Positions 1 to 10,231 of a stretch of 64,000 bases of DNA are shown one piece after another. Numbering within the stretch: the first letter of the stretch is position 1; each line of letters begins with the position of its first letter. Position numbers and translations under genes: made by a program. Source of the DNA: Utricularia gibba (taxonomy: Eukaryota > Streptophyta > Magnoliopsida > Lamiales > Lentibulariaceae); assembly GCA_002189035.1 (NCBI GenBank), contig NEEC01000029.1:248001-312000 (forward strand). Reading direction: 5' to 3'. The notes beneath the pieces were generated by a model, which had not been told where the DNA came from, made no database searches, and worked only from the letters and a program-made list of their open reading frames with translations.

Positions 1-254
1 ACTCCCCCTTCATGGAACCCTGGTCTATAGAAACTGGAAGCCTGCAGAAACCCTGAGCCTCGCGTTTCGGTATCACTAAGAAGAGGATCTCTAAAATGGA
101 TAAACGGGTCCCCGAACTCCTCATCCGGGTAAGCTAGAAAGTTCATCGGAAACTCCCATGACCCCGCTTCTTCCGCTCCCCAGCTTCCTCCTCCGCCGCC
201 GCCGTTGCCAGCTCGAATGATATCGGCCAAATCCCCCTGATATTTATTCTCCAT
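1..254 (-). CDS. WRKY transcription factor, group IIe (WRKY14/35-like), N-terminal fragment
   Basis: The minus strand is open from an ATG at 254 to the window edge. It begins MENKYQGDLADIIRAG and later has EEFGDPFIHFRDPLL. These match the N-terminal signature of group IIe WRKY factors (Arabidopsis WRKY14 has NFQGDLTDVVRG and FGDPFVSMDDPLL, recalled family knowledge). A Gly run follows the first motif. The DNA-binding WRKYGQK and zinc-finger region would lie beyond position 1, so the class is inferred only from the N-terminal region. The product would be a nuclear W-box-binding regulator. The gene runs off the left edge and no stop is visible. The 255-912 gap is its 5' flank, shared head-to-head with the OMA1-like gene. 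Confidence 0.7.
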   Translation of the reverse strand, partial: MENKYQGDLADIIRAGNGGGGGGSWGAEEAGSWEFPMNFLAYPDEEFGDPFIHFRDPLLSDTETRGSGFLQASSFYRPGFHEGG

Positions 255-763
255 CCAATGACCACACACGAAGAAGAAGAAGGGAGTAACTATTCAGTAA
301 CAGACAAAGGAAAGCAGAGCTTGAAGAACTCTAACTCATACGCAAGCCAAAGGTTCTATTTATTTAAATCATTTAAAAAATAAATTGGTCAAATTTTTTA
401 ATTTGTCTTAACTGGACTTCCTCCCCATGTGACACCAAACCATTATCCAATCCAGTTTGTTGAAAAATATGACGATATATAATTATTTAATCACGTAATA
501 AATGATGTAATGACCACATCAACCACTCGTCGATTACTACGTCTCACCATTTTTTCCATTTAATTAACCTAATCTAAAGAATTATCAACGCCATTAGTTT
601 AATCCTAAAGTAATATTTTGAAAGCATTCGAACGGCCTGGAACATCATCCTAGCCGACACTATCCGACCACAAAAATTCGGGTTCATCGTCGATCACGTT
701 TCCGGGTAAGGATGGTGCCGGCGAGCAGAGGCCGTGACGTGAGGCATTTCGAGGTAACGGTAG

Positions 764-814
764 TGGGCCGTTGCACTTCAATGGGCCCCAACAAAATTGA
801 ACGTGGGTTGGGCC
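764..814. promoter_or_regulatory. Cluster of three site II (TGGGCC) elements
   Basis: TGGGCC occurs at 764-769, 782-787 and 809-814, about 100-150 bases before the ATG at 913. Site II elements bind TCP factors and are common upstream of plant housekeeping, mitochondrial and translation genes. Their place suits the OMA1-like gene that follows. The rest of 255-912 is AT-rich and holds no other recognised element. Confidence 0.5.
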
Positions 815-912
815 TTTAAAATATTACACATGCTCAAAGTGTGGCGGCCACCATCCTTCCCTCACTTTTTCATCAAACGAAAACCGAAAGGTAGGGCCAG
901 AGATTACCATCA

Positions 913-2360
913 ATGGCTTCTTGTTACATGAAAGGTTCAAGATTGATTTTTTATGGTGCATTCCCTCGAGACTCTGCCAACATCGTACCCACAAACCTAT
1001 TTTTCTATCCCCGTCGTCGGCCGTCGAACCCCTTGTCCAGTTCTTCAAATGTGCTCCCAATTGGGCGACAGATTTTCAGGGACACTAGGATGCTGGCTGC
1101 GAAAAGCCTATGGAAGAGCCATGATGCTGGTGGGTGGAAGAGATTTTTCGACGGCCGCCAGACACAACTTAAGCACTTCGATAAGCCCAACGGATGGTTT
1201 CCCATTGTTAGGAATACTTTGATTGTAGTTGCCATGTTTGTCGCAGTCTCATGCGTGATCATATGCCGTGGGATTGTAGTGATTACCCCTTATACGAATA
1301 GAACCCAGTGCGGGCTTTTACCTCGTAGTTTCCTCAGGACGGTCGCGGACGTTGCGGTTGAGTGGATAAAATATGAATACGGAGACCGAGTTTTGTCTCC
1401 TCTTCATCCAGATAGTGTGAGGGTTGGGGCCATAGCACAGCGCATAATTGATGAATTGCCCAGGGCGAGAAAGGTGCCCGTTTTGAGCTACTTAAGAAAG
1501 GCGTTGGGGAGAGATACCAAGGATGATACTCTAGACGCATCAATGAGTAAGAGTACTGTGGTTGGTGACCGAAAAAATAAGTATTTGGAAGGGGTGGCTT
1601 GGGAAGTTATTTTGGTTGATGATCCTTCTGATGAGGCTTATTGTTTACCCAATGGTAAGATATTTATGTATACCGGTATGCTTGAGTTTTGTCGGACAGA
1701 TGCTGAAGTTGCAGCTGTTCTTGCACACGAGGTAAAAAAGCAAACAAACACATTGGCTCTCTAGTGATATAATTACATGTTGGATTATGGGACATTTTTT
1801 ATGTGCAGGTCGCGCATGTCTTCGCTGGCCACTCTGGCGAGAAGATATTGTTGTGGTTGATTATACGATGCTTTCTTGTAAATGAACTTGCTATCGAAGT
1901 GGCTAATGTGTTGTTATTTCTTCCGCTTTCTCGAAGGTTGGTGATTTTATTACTTGTTTGGTGGTTTGCTTGCAGTGGATTTGATTCCATGGTGTTTGGC
2001 AATCCATGATAAGAGAGTAAATGACCCATTCTTGATGTTTGTAGGAACGAGATGGAGGCAGATCATATAGGGCTCATGCTAATGGCGTCAGCAGGTTACA
2101 ATCCTCGAGCGTCTCCCAACTTTTTTAAGAGGGGGGGGGGGGGGGGGGGTTCAAAAGGCTTTGAAGACTTCCTGGAAACTCATCCCTCAGGAGAGGAGAG
2201 AGCTGAAATACTTTCTCGAGACGAAGTTATGAAAGAAGCTGAGGCCATATACGATAAGAAAAACAGAGGAGTCCACCCATGGCTCCCCTATGTAAAAAAA
2301 TTTTTTGAGGGGGCGTGTGCTTGCGTTCTTTGTGTTGTGCTGCTGCTGTTGGATGCTTAA
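913..2360 (+). CDS. OMA1: OMA1-like mitochondrial zinc metallopeptidase (M48 family)
   Basis: Exons 913-1731, 1809-1936 and 2045-2360 join in frame to 420 codons. The N-terminal ~95 residues are basic and Ser/Arg-rich, as in a mitochondrial presequence. A hydrophobic segment follows at about 98-124. The zinc motif HEVAH falls exactly on the first splice junction (residues 272-276). The third-ligand region is NEMEADHIGL, around 317-326, and the substrate-region motif THPSGEERA is present. OMA1 is an inner-membrane quality-control protease. Here the loop before the THPSG motif is replaced by six glycines encoded by a 19-base G run, not seen in family members I know. The last residues, rich in Cys and Leu, may be read past a missed splice site, so the C-terminus is uncertain. 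Confidence 0.82.
2131..2149 (+). repeat. 19-base poly-G run inside coding exon
   Basis: Nineteen consecutive G lie in exon 3 of the OMA1-like gene and encode Gly residues. The frame is open on both sides, so the run length is compatible with the reading frame. Such runs are prone to polymerase slippage and basecalling error, so the true length is doubtful. Confidence 0.9.
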
Positions 2361-2861
2361 AATATTTTCTTAATGTCATACATCATAGTTTATGATACTG
2401 TCAAATCTCTGCAAGCCGCTTACCTTTCTGCGTGCACCCTTTGTAGAGTGCATCAGCAACCTGGTGACTGACTCTCACAATTCACAAATAATTATCTTCT
2501 TCTTTGAGACAAGATTCAAAATGAGTTAGAATCTCTAACAAAGTTGGTTTCTACATGAATACATCATTAGTGTTCTGTTTCTGGCAATGAAGAATTGGTT
2601 TGGGGAGAGCTGAAGGGAATTAATATTTGTTGATGGCAAGTTGAGGTGTATAACTCTCACCGTCAACGATGAATTTCAGATCTCACCCGAGTAATGGAGC
2701 AAAGGTAAGCACTGCCAACATGCACACCAATTCAAAGTATTTAATTTAAAATATTTTAAAATCTGGTACCAGGCTGGGGTGGGGTGGGGTGGATAGACTT
2801 TGGCGGAGGAGAATCTAAAGCAAGCGACTAACGGGAACAATGGCTTCCAATCATGCTCCTC

Positions 2862-2883
2862 CACGTGAGCACCACATCTTATC
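2862..2883. promoter_or_regulatory. G-box and I-box-like light elements before PsaF
   Basis: CACGTG at 2862-2867 is a perfect G-box. CTTATCC, the complement of GGATAAG, follows about ten bases later and is an I-box. This pairing is typical of light-induced photosynthesis promoters. It sits about 100-125 bases before the PsaF start codon. The rest of the 2361-2985 gap holds a G-rich stretch near 2770-2790 and the 3' end of the OMA1-like transcript. Confidence 0.55.
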
Positions 2884-2985
2884 CACACCGCCAGCCATCA
2901 GATCTCTTCATGCTTCATCTCTTCTCCGGTCTTGCTCTCCACTCACAACTCAGACTTGCTTCATCTCGGTGGAGGAGCAACAAAA

Positions 2986-3741
2986 ATGTCTCTCACCATC
3001 CCCACGAACTTCTCCAAATCCATTTCGACTCCGAAGCTGGGATCCCAATTCACAGTCAAGCGGAAATCTGCAGCCATTTCTTGCCAACTCAATGTTCCCA
3101 GTCAATCAGACGAATCCTCTTCCCCTGCCGCTCAGCTTAAAGCTTTGACTGCTGCGGTTGCGCTTTCTTCGATCATCCTATCCGCTCCGGTGCTTCCGGC
3201 GTCTGCAGATATCTCCGGGCTGACTCCTTGCAAGGAATCCAAGCAGTTTGCTAAGCGTGAGAAACAGGAGATCAAGAAACTCGAGTCGTCTCTCAAGTAT
3301 TACGCTCCTGATAGTGCCCCTGCGCTTGCCATCAACGCAACCATTGAAAAGACTAAAAAGAGGTATCATTTCGCTGTAGCTTGAATCATTTGATTTCCAA
3401 AAAGAACGCACCTTGACTGATGAGGATGCAGGTTCGAGAACTACGGGAACCAAGGTCTGCTCTGCGGATCCGATGGGTTGCCGCATTTGATTGTGAGCGG
3501 TGATCAGAGACACTGGGGCGAGTTCATCACTCCCGGAATCTTGTTCCTCTACATCGCGGGATGGATCGGGTGGGTCGGCAGGAGCTACCTTATCGCGATT
3601 AGGGATGACAAGAAACCAACTCAAAAGGAGATCATCATCGATGTGCCACTTGCTAGCAAGCTTGTCTGGAGAGGATTCAGCTGGCCTGTTGCTGCTTACA
3701 GAGAGTACTTGAATGGAGAGCTCATTGACCCCAATGTCTGA
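2986..3741 (+). CDS. PSAF: Photosystem I reaction centre subunit III (PsaF)
   Basis: Two exons, 2986-3362 and 3432-3741, give 228 residues (Arabidopsis 221). The start [12 protein letters not shown] begins a stromal transit peptide. A hydrophobic, Ala-rich thylakoid-lumen signal follows and ends near [11 protein letters not shown], the usual start of mature PsaF. Conserved blocks are [57 protein letters not shown] and [18 protein letters not shown]. PsaF docks plastocyanin on the luminal side of photosystem I and spans the thylakoid membrane once. An in-frame ATG at 2932 would add 18 residues but does not fit the family start. The upstream G-box and I-box fit light regulation. Confidence 0.97.
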
Positions 3742-4223
3742 TCCCTCCAGGTATTGCCCTGGGATATGTTTTCCCATGTCCAGGATGACTCCTTCATGGT
3801 ATTTGTCTGCATATAAACATGAGCAAATGTGTTTACCTTCAACCCAACTTGACATACCAAATATCGGAACGATCGAATATCATGACGCTAGAACATCACG
3901 GAAATCACTACACCTTAGCCTCGAAACAAACAAACGAGTTCATCAGTTAGACTTATAGCCACTTTTCCATCTAGCAACAACCAAGTGATGCCCCAATGGC
4001 CATATCCTATTACTTTAACAAAAAGAAGAAGAACAAGATAGTGAATATTGGGGATTTTACATAGGTTGCTCCAGCATCTCGTTTTAAATCATTTTTTGGA
4101 TGTATGGTTGCTTGAGGAGCGAGAATTAGTGTAACTATAGGTGGGATAATCTGATGAGAGATTTCAAGTAAGTATGGGAGTATGAACGCGGAGCAACAGC
4201 CGAAAAAGGAGAAGAGAAAGCAT

Positions 4224-4760
4224 CTAGAAGATCTTACTGGACCATGGATAAGAACTAGAGGAAATACAGCAATTTACCTTCTTATATGTTACCGTTGATA
4301 TACGAAGCCTCGGTGGAAGCTGTCGACAGAAAAACTCAGAGATCAACGACGGTCGACGGCGGAAGTAATATAGTAGAACTTCAGTCGCCTCTCGAACCAT
4401 CTCTAGTGCAGCAGTATCCCAATAATCAATAGAACCATCAGCTGCTACCACTCTCGCCGCCGCCAGAGCTTCCTAGTTTCCAATTTCCCCTAAATCCATC
4501 ACCAACACCGGAAATCAATCGGAAAAAAATGCAAAAAATTCCTCAAATCATTCGGTTTCACAAACAACCGAGTACTCAGACTCCGCTGCGAAGAGTAGAA
4601 AAACGAACGTCGATGAAATAGGGGCCGATCGGCAACATAGAGAATCAGCGGCACTGAATGATAGACTGTTGAGAACGTAGGAATCGAACGCCGAACGGAA
4701 AAGAAAGGCGATCAATGGACTCGTCGACGCCATCGACAAGCTCGCATACTCCATTAGTGT
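4224..4760 (-). other. Unidentified minus-strand transcription unit (doubtful)
   Basis: A minus-strand ATG at 4754 opens a 68-codon frame to 4548. A second open stretch after a possible acceptor near 4470 reads AADGSIDYWDTAALEMV and runs to 4224. A site II element (TGGGCC on the complement side of 4798-4803) lies just upstream. I do not recognise either peptide, and the two stretches do not join convincingly. It could be a small gene, a decayed gene or a noncoding RNA. The 3742-4223 stretch next to it holds only the PsaF 3' end and nothing else I can name. Confidence 0.25.
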
Positions 4761-4882
4761 TAATTAATAATAATTCTTTATTATCCGATTCTCCTAGATT
4801 GGGCCTCAGCCTACTAATGAGCCGGATCAGAATAAATAATAAATAAATAAAATCAAAACCAATTTCATCTCTGTACTGTACG

Positions 4883-6284
4883 TTAAACCTTCATCTCTGT
4901 TTCTCTTTTCGCCAGTGTCTTCTTCAATCCCTTGAGAATCTTCCCAAACCACATTACATTCATCAACGCGAGGGCGATCGGGACGAGGATCACCAACATG
5001 AACCCGAAGGTATGCATCTTCATCACCTGTTGTTCGTTCGCTGATATGAGTTCACTACCAGAACCAGGCGCATCATGGTCATATGGAGGAGTGGCTGGTT
5101 TATCAGGTTACCTGAGTCTGGTGGAGGTAAACATGGCGGAATATGTAAACGAAGAGGAGGATTCTGGCAACCTGCATTGGCATATCGTCGAACAGTATCA
5201 AGACGACCATAGGAGCAGCGAGTTAGTGCTGTCGAGACTACTTACCAGCCACCCCAGAAAGATGGCTACTCCGTTTGCGAGATACACGTTCGTCTTCTTC
5301 AATCCGCTTACGTCGAGGAACCTGCAGGGAGATCGAATGGGAGCCATTTAGCACGAACGGAACGGAAAGGTTAGATCCTGAGTAAAGGGACTTGCCATCT
5401 CAGGTTGATCCCTGGCGTTGTCACCTCAGACAGGAGGACCATGAATGTGTAGAGCTGCCCTTCTCCGGTGAACATCGAATAGGCAACTGCCACCGCCGAA
5501 AGAGAGTGATGAATGATCTGAAAGGGGAGACGAGATACTCAGCTCATTTAACAAAGTATCATTCCAGAAGCCGTTCAGTCGCTTACGTATTCAAAGCCAC
5601 CCAGAGAAGGAAACAGCCAGCAGATCATCGCAAGATCCGCAATGAAGTAGCCGACGGACATCTGCCCGGAGGTAAAGGGTTAGTTACAAATGAAAAGAAA
5701 CTGAGAATCACCAAGAGGGAATCTCAGCAACATGATCATCAATGCAGAGTGGCATGTCTATGAGCAAAACAATGATCCTTACCCCGAGGGAGAATGTCGA
5801 GAGATGAGACCTTCGGAATGTAATGAGACTGGTTGAAATGCGACTAGAGAAGAGTTCAGAACAGAAGACAAAGTAAAATGACATGGCTGTCACAAAAAGT
5901 GCATGAACGGTGGACATTCCTCTGCATCAAAGTGAACTTCTTGAAGTTAAAACCGTAGCCAGATTGAATACAAGTGCAAAATAACATCACCCAGAGAAGA
6001 TGAAGCACCGGTTATTCCACTCGATTCTTTGGATCTTAGTGAGGGCAGTGTAGAACCTGTTGTGGGATGTACTGAACAGCTTAACCAGATCATACACCTG
6101 TTGAAACAACAGATGGCTACATGACAACAAAGGTTGCGGCATTCGTGATGGTAGTATGAATGTATACCATTTTGCAAGCCAAGATGCCGCAGAGAACTGA
6201 AGCCAAGGGAAGAAAACCATCAGCAACAACATAGGTTTTAAGGAACACCGCAGCTTGGCTTTGATACCCTGCGCTGGAAGGCAT
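4883..6284 (-). CDS. TLC (TRAM/LAG1/CLN8) domain membrane protein
   Basis: Eight minus-strand exons: 6168-6284, 6009-6097, 5783-5921, 5587-5661, 5396-5517, 5246-5321, 5112-5171 and 4883-5026. They join without a break to 273 residues. Family blocks read in order: GILACKMVYDLVKLFS, LTKIQRIEWNNRGMSTVHAL, LSTFSLGMSVGYFIADLAMI, IIHHSLSAVAVAYSMFTGEG, TTPGINLRWFLDVSG and a basic tail KGLKKTLAKRE. The length and blocks match plant TLC-domain proteins such as At1g31300 (recalled). About six to eight membrane spans are expected. The intron between the fifth and sixth exons uses a GC donor (GCAAGT at 5395-5390). The biochemical role of this plant subgroup is not settled. The start ATG at 6284 gives a family-like N-terminus. 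Confidence 0.9.
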
Positions 6285-7015
6285 GTCTCTTCTGGGTTAC
6301 GTGATTCTCCAGGTTTCTGCAACAGCTCACAACTGATATTTATGAAGTAATCAACTTTGAAAAACTCATGATGTGCAGTACACATTGCTGATTGAGAAAA
6401 CCCTTGTAAAAGCTCCCTCATGAATAATTCTTAGCGAAAGAATACCTTCACCAGAATCTGTGAGTCACGCCCATCTTCAACCCAGAATCTCTTGAGTCTC
6501 CCACTGATTTCTGAAGCAGAAAAAAAAAACAAGGAAAATGAGGGATCTAGGGAAGCAAATACAACTCTGCTGACTCCATTGCTCGTTAAAACTCGTGGAA
6601 ATGAATTCGAAAAATGTCCCAGGATTGAAGAAAGAGTGGCTAACAGCGAAAAAATCGCTGAATCATGGAAACAGAAAAAAAGGAAACAGCCCCCAGATCG
6701 CTAACTACCAGACAGCAGCAATCCAATAGCGTCACCGAATCGGAAAATGAATAGTAGTCGAATTCATGGGACCATGTGAACGAATGCGCGTTGATGTTTT
6801 ATGTAAACTTTTTTAGTCTACAACTGGGTCTTGGCCAGAAGCAGCAAAACCCACCAACAGAAACCGCTGGTAAACGTAAAGAACGGTGTTTCGGAAGTAA
6901 CAACGATAAAGGAAGGTTGAATCAAGTAAGACTGTAGGTGGGCTGTTACTTTTTGCTTCGTTATCGCCAAACCAGCAACGATTAAAGCGATAATCGTGAC
7001 TGGGAGGAGCAATAA

Positions 7016-7058
<43 letters not shown>

Positions 7059-7065
7059 AGAGCTT
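6285..7065. other. Intergenic: 5' flank of the TLC gene and 3' flank of the RNase H-like gene
   Basis: The stretch holds the presumed leader of the TLC gene and a GA microsatellite at 7019-7057. Short open frames here, such as one rich in Leu-Ser, come from the GA repeat. I see no further gene. Confidence 0.5.
7019..7057. repeat. (GA)n microsatellite, 39 bases
   Basis: An uninterrupted GA dinucleotide tract just past the 3' end of the RNase H-like gene. Read on the minus strand it gives alternating Ser-Leu, so open frames across it are not gen­uine proteins. Confidence 0.95.
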
Positions 7066-7854
7066 TCATTGATCACAAACCCAAATTTCACCAACTAACT
7101 TTAATGGCGGCTCACGGAATTTGTGGGAGCATTTGATTGTGAACATCATCCCTAAGAGCCTCTGCTTGCCACAGAGAGTGCGAATTTCGGTCCATTCGTC
7201 CCACCCATCTGGGGTGGATACAAAGCCAACAGCCACTCGGGCTAAATTCAAAGCCTTTCCTACTGTTGTTGTAGGGACTAATTTCAACACAAAAGATTCG
7301 ATATCATTGGCTTGTTCAAGTATTCTTTTCCGGAGTGCCCTTACCAGCGGAATGTCAACAACTTCATCGTCATTCATAAGCTGGGAAACATTAGCAAAAC
7401 ACGTTAGTTTTCACATCTTAATCTGCATCATTGAAAAAAAAAAGGCAGCTAACAAAGATATGCACTCTATGGTGTTCCTCCAAATTATATCAATTTCCCT
7501 AACAAAAAAAAACTTCCACTTTCATTATTCTTTATAAGCAATCTACTGAAAAAAACTCATCACCTGAGTATGCATGACTTCAGAATCCGTTAACACAGAA
7601 ATCTTGCGGACATATTTCTGGATAGCCAAAGCCAGGCCATCCAGCAAAGCTAGATATTCTGCAACTATTGCTTCTTCATAAAAATCAAGCTTTTTTTGGA
7701 TTCGGAGTTGAGTACCATTCCAGGGTCGATCAATAACCACCCCAATTCCAGAAATTCTAGTGCCAGCATCTCCAGGGTCGGGTACTGAAACACCCTTGAC
7801 GTACATCTTTGCATGACCATCATCAACAGAAATGTTTCCTTTGAAATCCACCAT
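7066..7854 (-). CDS. RNase H-like (RVT_3-type) domain protein
   Basis: Exons 7564-7854 and 7066-7380 join in phase 0 to 201 codons. The core reads GIGVVIDRPW, then LDFYEEAIVAEYLALLDGL, then ISVLTDSEVMHTQ. This is the shape of the RNase H-like RVT_3 fold found at the N-terminus of plant RSL1/RNF144-type RBR ubiquitin ligases. No RING or IBR cysteine cluster follows; the frame stops soon after KCSHKF. It is either a stand-alone RNase H-like protein or a ligase that lost its C-terminal half. In-frame acidic sequence continues upstream to about 7960 (LRLKFEEDEEEFKSC), so the true N-terminus is probably longer, with an unrecognised first exon. Function is unknown. Confidence 0.6.
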
Positions 7855-8884
7855 ATGGCACTCTTCTCTATCCCTCAATTCATCCTCGTCCTCGAAGCAA
7901 CTTTTGAATTCTTCCTCGTCTTCTTCGAACTTCAGCCTCAGAGCTTCATTACCACAATTTTTGTCAGCAAAAAAACAGTATTTCCTCCATTTCAGTGATC
8001 ACGGAGAACCATAGACTACAGATTCCCACAAAAATTGAAGTTTGAAGAAATAGAATAGATTATGTTCAATACTCAACAAAAAACAAGAATTGGGGCTCAA
8101 AGAAAATATGGTCTTGCAGCAAACTCCGAACTGGCAACATTAATCAAGTACCCATCCCTTGAAGATCCAATTTTTTTTTTAAAAAAAGTACACACTCAAA
8201 GCAACTTCCTCGCTTTACTTAAGAAAAATCAACCATAAAAAGTCGATTCCACCAGAGACAAAGAAGGGGAACAACAGTTTTTCTTTGCTCTCAAAAGAAA
8301 AAAAAAAAGAGGCATAAAAGAAACACCCACTTCTTGACCTAATGATTCTTCCCTCAGCCACACACCCATTATAAATCATAATATACTAACATTAACGAAT
8401 ATACGGTTGCCTACATAAACGGGGAATATTAACACCAGTATCTAAAAAGCAATCTTTGATATTCGATTTTCATACACTTTATATTTAAACTCAGCATATT
8501 AAAAACAATTTATTTTTCCACAATTCAAAATCTCTCTAAATTAAAAATAAAAAAATTAATGTATTCGAAGATTTGTCATTAGAGAAAAATCCATGTACGT
8601 AAATTACTTAATGACTATTTTAATTATTATTTAAAAATTAAAAAGAAAAAATGCATTAAAAAATAAACAAGCTCCCGTTTCCAAAGTGCATGGCTTTGCG
8701 TTCGTCGGAAGTGTGGGTTTCAGTTTGGAATCTCAAGATGCCACCGCCGCTTTTTAATTGCCTGTTTTTTAATGCCGATTATGTTAAGTATAAAATCATT
8801 TAAACATGGAAAGAAAGAGAAGCGAAGCTATAGCGATGGCAACAAAATGCATGAGCTCTTGACATCTGCACTGCATTTTTGTTG
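7855..8884. other. AT-rich intergenic region
   Basis: About 1 kb of A/T-rich DNA with homopolymer tracts. The first ~150 bases may be coding as an N-terminal extension of the RNase H-like gene. The remainder to 8884, with a likely 3' trailer of the GDC-H gene at the end, shows no gene. Confidence 0.5.
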
Positions 8885-9884
8885 TCAGTGTTTGTTGTCT
8901 TCTTCCTCGCAAAATTTGGAGTATCGATCTGCATCCATCAAGGAGTCGACTTCCTGAGCATCCTTCACCTCCAACTTGATGATCCATCCATCCTCGAATG
9001 GACTGCTGTTCACCTACACCCCACGAGGTTCCAAGATTATCGTAAGAAGGCAGCTTGATGGGCTGACAAGAGGGAGTTACGGAGTTTGAGTACAGGAAGC
9101 AAAAGCGGAGCCATAGCCATCTCAGCCAGCTCTAATAAAAATACTACGTTGGCTTCGATAATCAGTCAGCCTAAATGAGATTCAGCAACATTAGCAGGAT
9201 ATGGGGATCAAGCAGGAAACACAGGGACAACAGTAATTTCTGGGATTTGGGTGAAAGAGGAAAGTAAATATCAAGTTCCTTCTATGGACATTCAAAATCT
9301 GCAGTTAAGAATAGCCACGCCGGTTTAGCCTGAGCTTACCAGATTAGGGGATTCACTGAGTTTAGTGTTGACATCGGTAACTTTCCCTGAGACGGGAGTA
9401 TAAATATCGCTGGTAGCTTTGACGCTTTCCACAGCACCAAAGCTCTCACCTTTTTTCACCTCGGCTCCCTCTTCGGGTAATTCAACGTACACGACATCGC
9501 CAAGGTGATCCTGGGCATGATCAGTGATACCAATTGTCGCCGAGTTACCCTCAATTTTTACCCATTCGTGCGAGTCTGCGTACTTCAAATCTTTGACAAC
9601 TGCATTCATTCAACAACGTGCATGAAAACTGGCATGGGTGTTGAAGAGATCTAAATGAAACCACAGAAAAATGAGAACTTGAACACTGCAAAAAAAATTT
9701 CGGAACAAAATTGGTGGCAGAGGAAATAGATCTGTGATTACAAATTGTTTCGAGAATCAAAGATCCTAAGCAAGAAGCAGAGAAAATGAAGTGAAGATCC
9801 GAAGTTACCGGTGGCAAGATTTCTGGAAATCATGGAGACCCTGAGATAAGAAGCGGTCCTAGCAGCCCAATATCTTGACGCCAT
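8885..9884 (-). CDS. GDCH: Glycine decarboxylase complex H protein, mitochondrial
   Basis: Exons 9809-9884, 9340-9599 and 8885-9013 encode 154 residues. A short presequence ([17 protein letters not shown]) leads into [14 protein letters not shown]. Then come [20 protein letters not shown] and [20 protein letters not shown]. The Lys of ESVKATSD is the lipoyl attachment site. The C-terminus ends [13 protein letters not shown] protein shuttles the aminomethyl and reducing groups between P, T and L proteins of the photorespiratory glycine cleavage system in the matrix. The sequence is nearer the Arabidopsis GDCH2 (At2g35120) type than the leaf-abundant H1/H3 type, judged from recalled motifs such as LVNSSPYE. 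All splice sites are GT-AG and the frame is intact. Confidence 0.95.
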
Positions 9885-9980
9885 TGTTCTCTTCGGCGGT
9901 CAGATGGTTCTGGGTTGGCGGCGATTCCGAACTTTAAAACATAGAGGCTGGTGACCGTGATCATATTCGACACGTAGGTT

Positions 9981-10004
9981 GAGAGAGAGAGAGAGAGAGA
10001 GAGA
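9981..10004. repeat. (GA)12 microsatellite
   Basis: A GA tract in the ~350-base gap between the divergent GDC-H gene and the membrane protein gene. GA tracts in such leader regions are common in plants. The gap probably serves as a shared bidirectional promoter. Confidence 0.9.
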
Positions 10005-10231
10005 AGCCAAGCTTTCTTTTTAAAAGAAAATGGCGTTTTTAGTTGTTTACGTACGTGAAGAAAGTCGCTGCTCTCCTTGACGCGTTGGCGTTTGCAGACG
10101 CGTTTCTTGGAAGAGGAATTTGCGTCGGCATGCCACCGGCGTTCTTTTCCTCGAATTCTCATTTCAAGCATTTGGAATTGATCCTGTTGATTTCGCGATA
10201 GTATCCGGCGGGTGAAGAATTTAATTTTCCG

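Noticed and set aside
4932-5763. Plus-strand open frames of 123-139 codons
   Set aside because: They lie opposite exons 4-8 of the TLC-domain gene, whose minus-strand exons fit the family exactly; they are shadows.
6813-7094. Leu-Ser repeat proteins
   Set aside because: They are translations of the GA microsatellite at 7019-7057.
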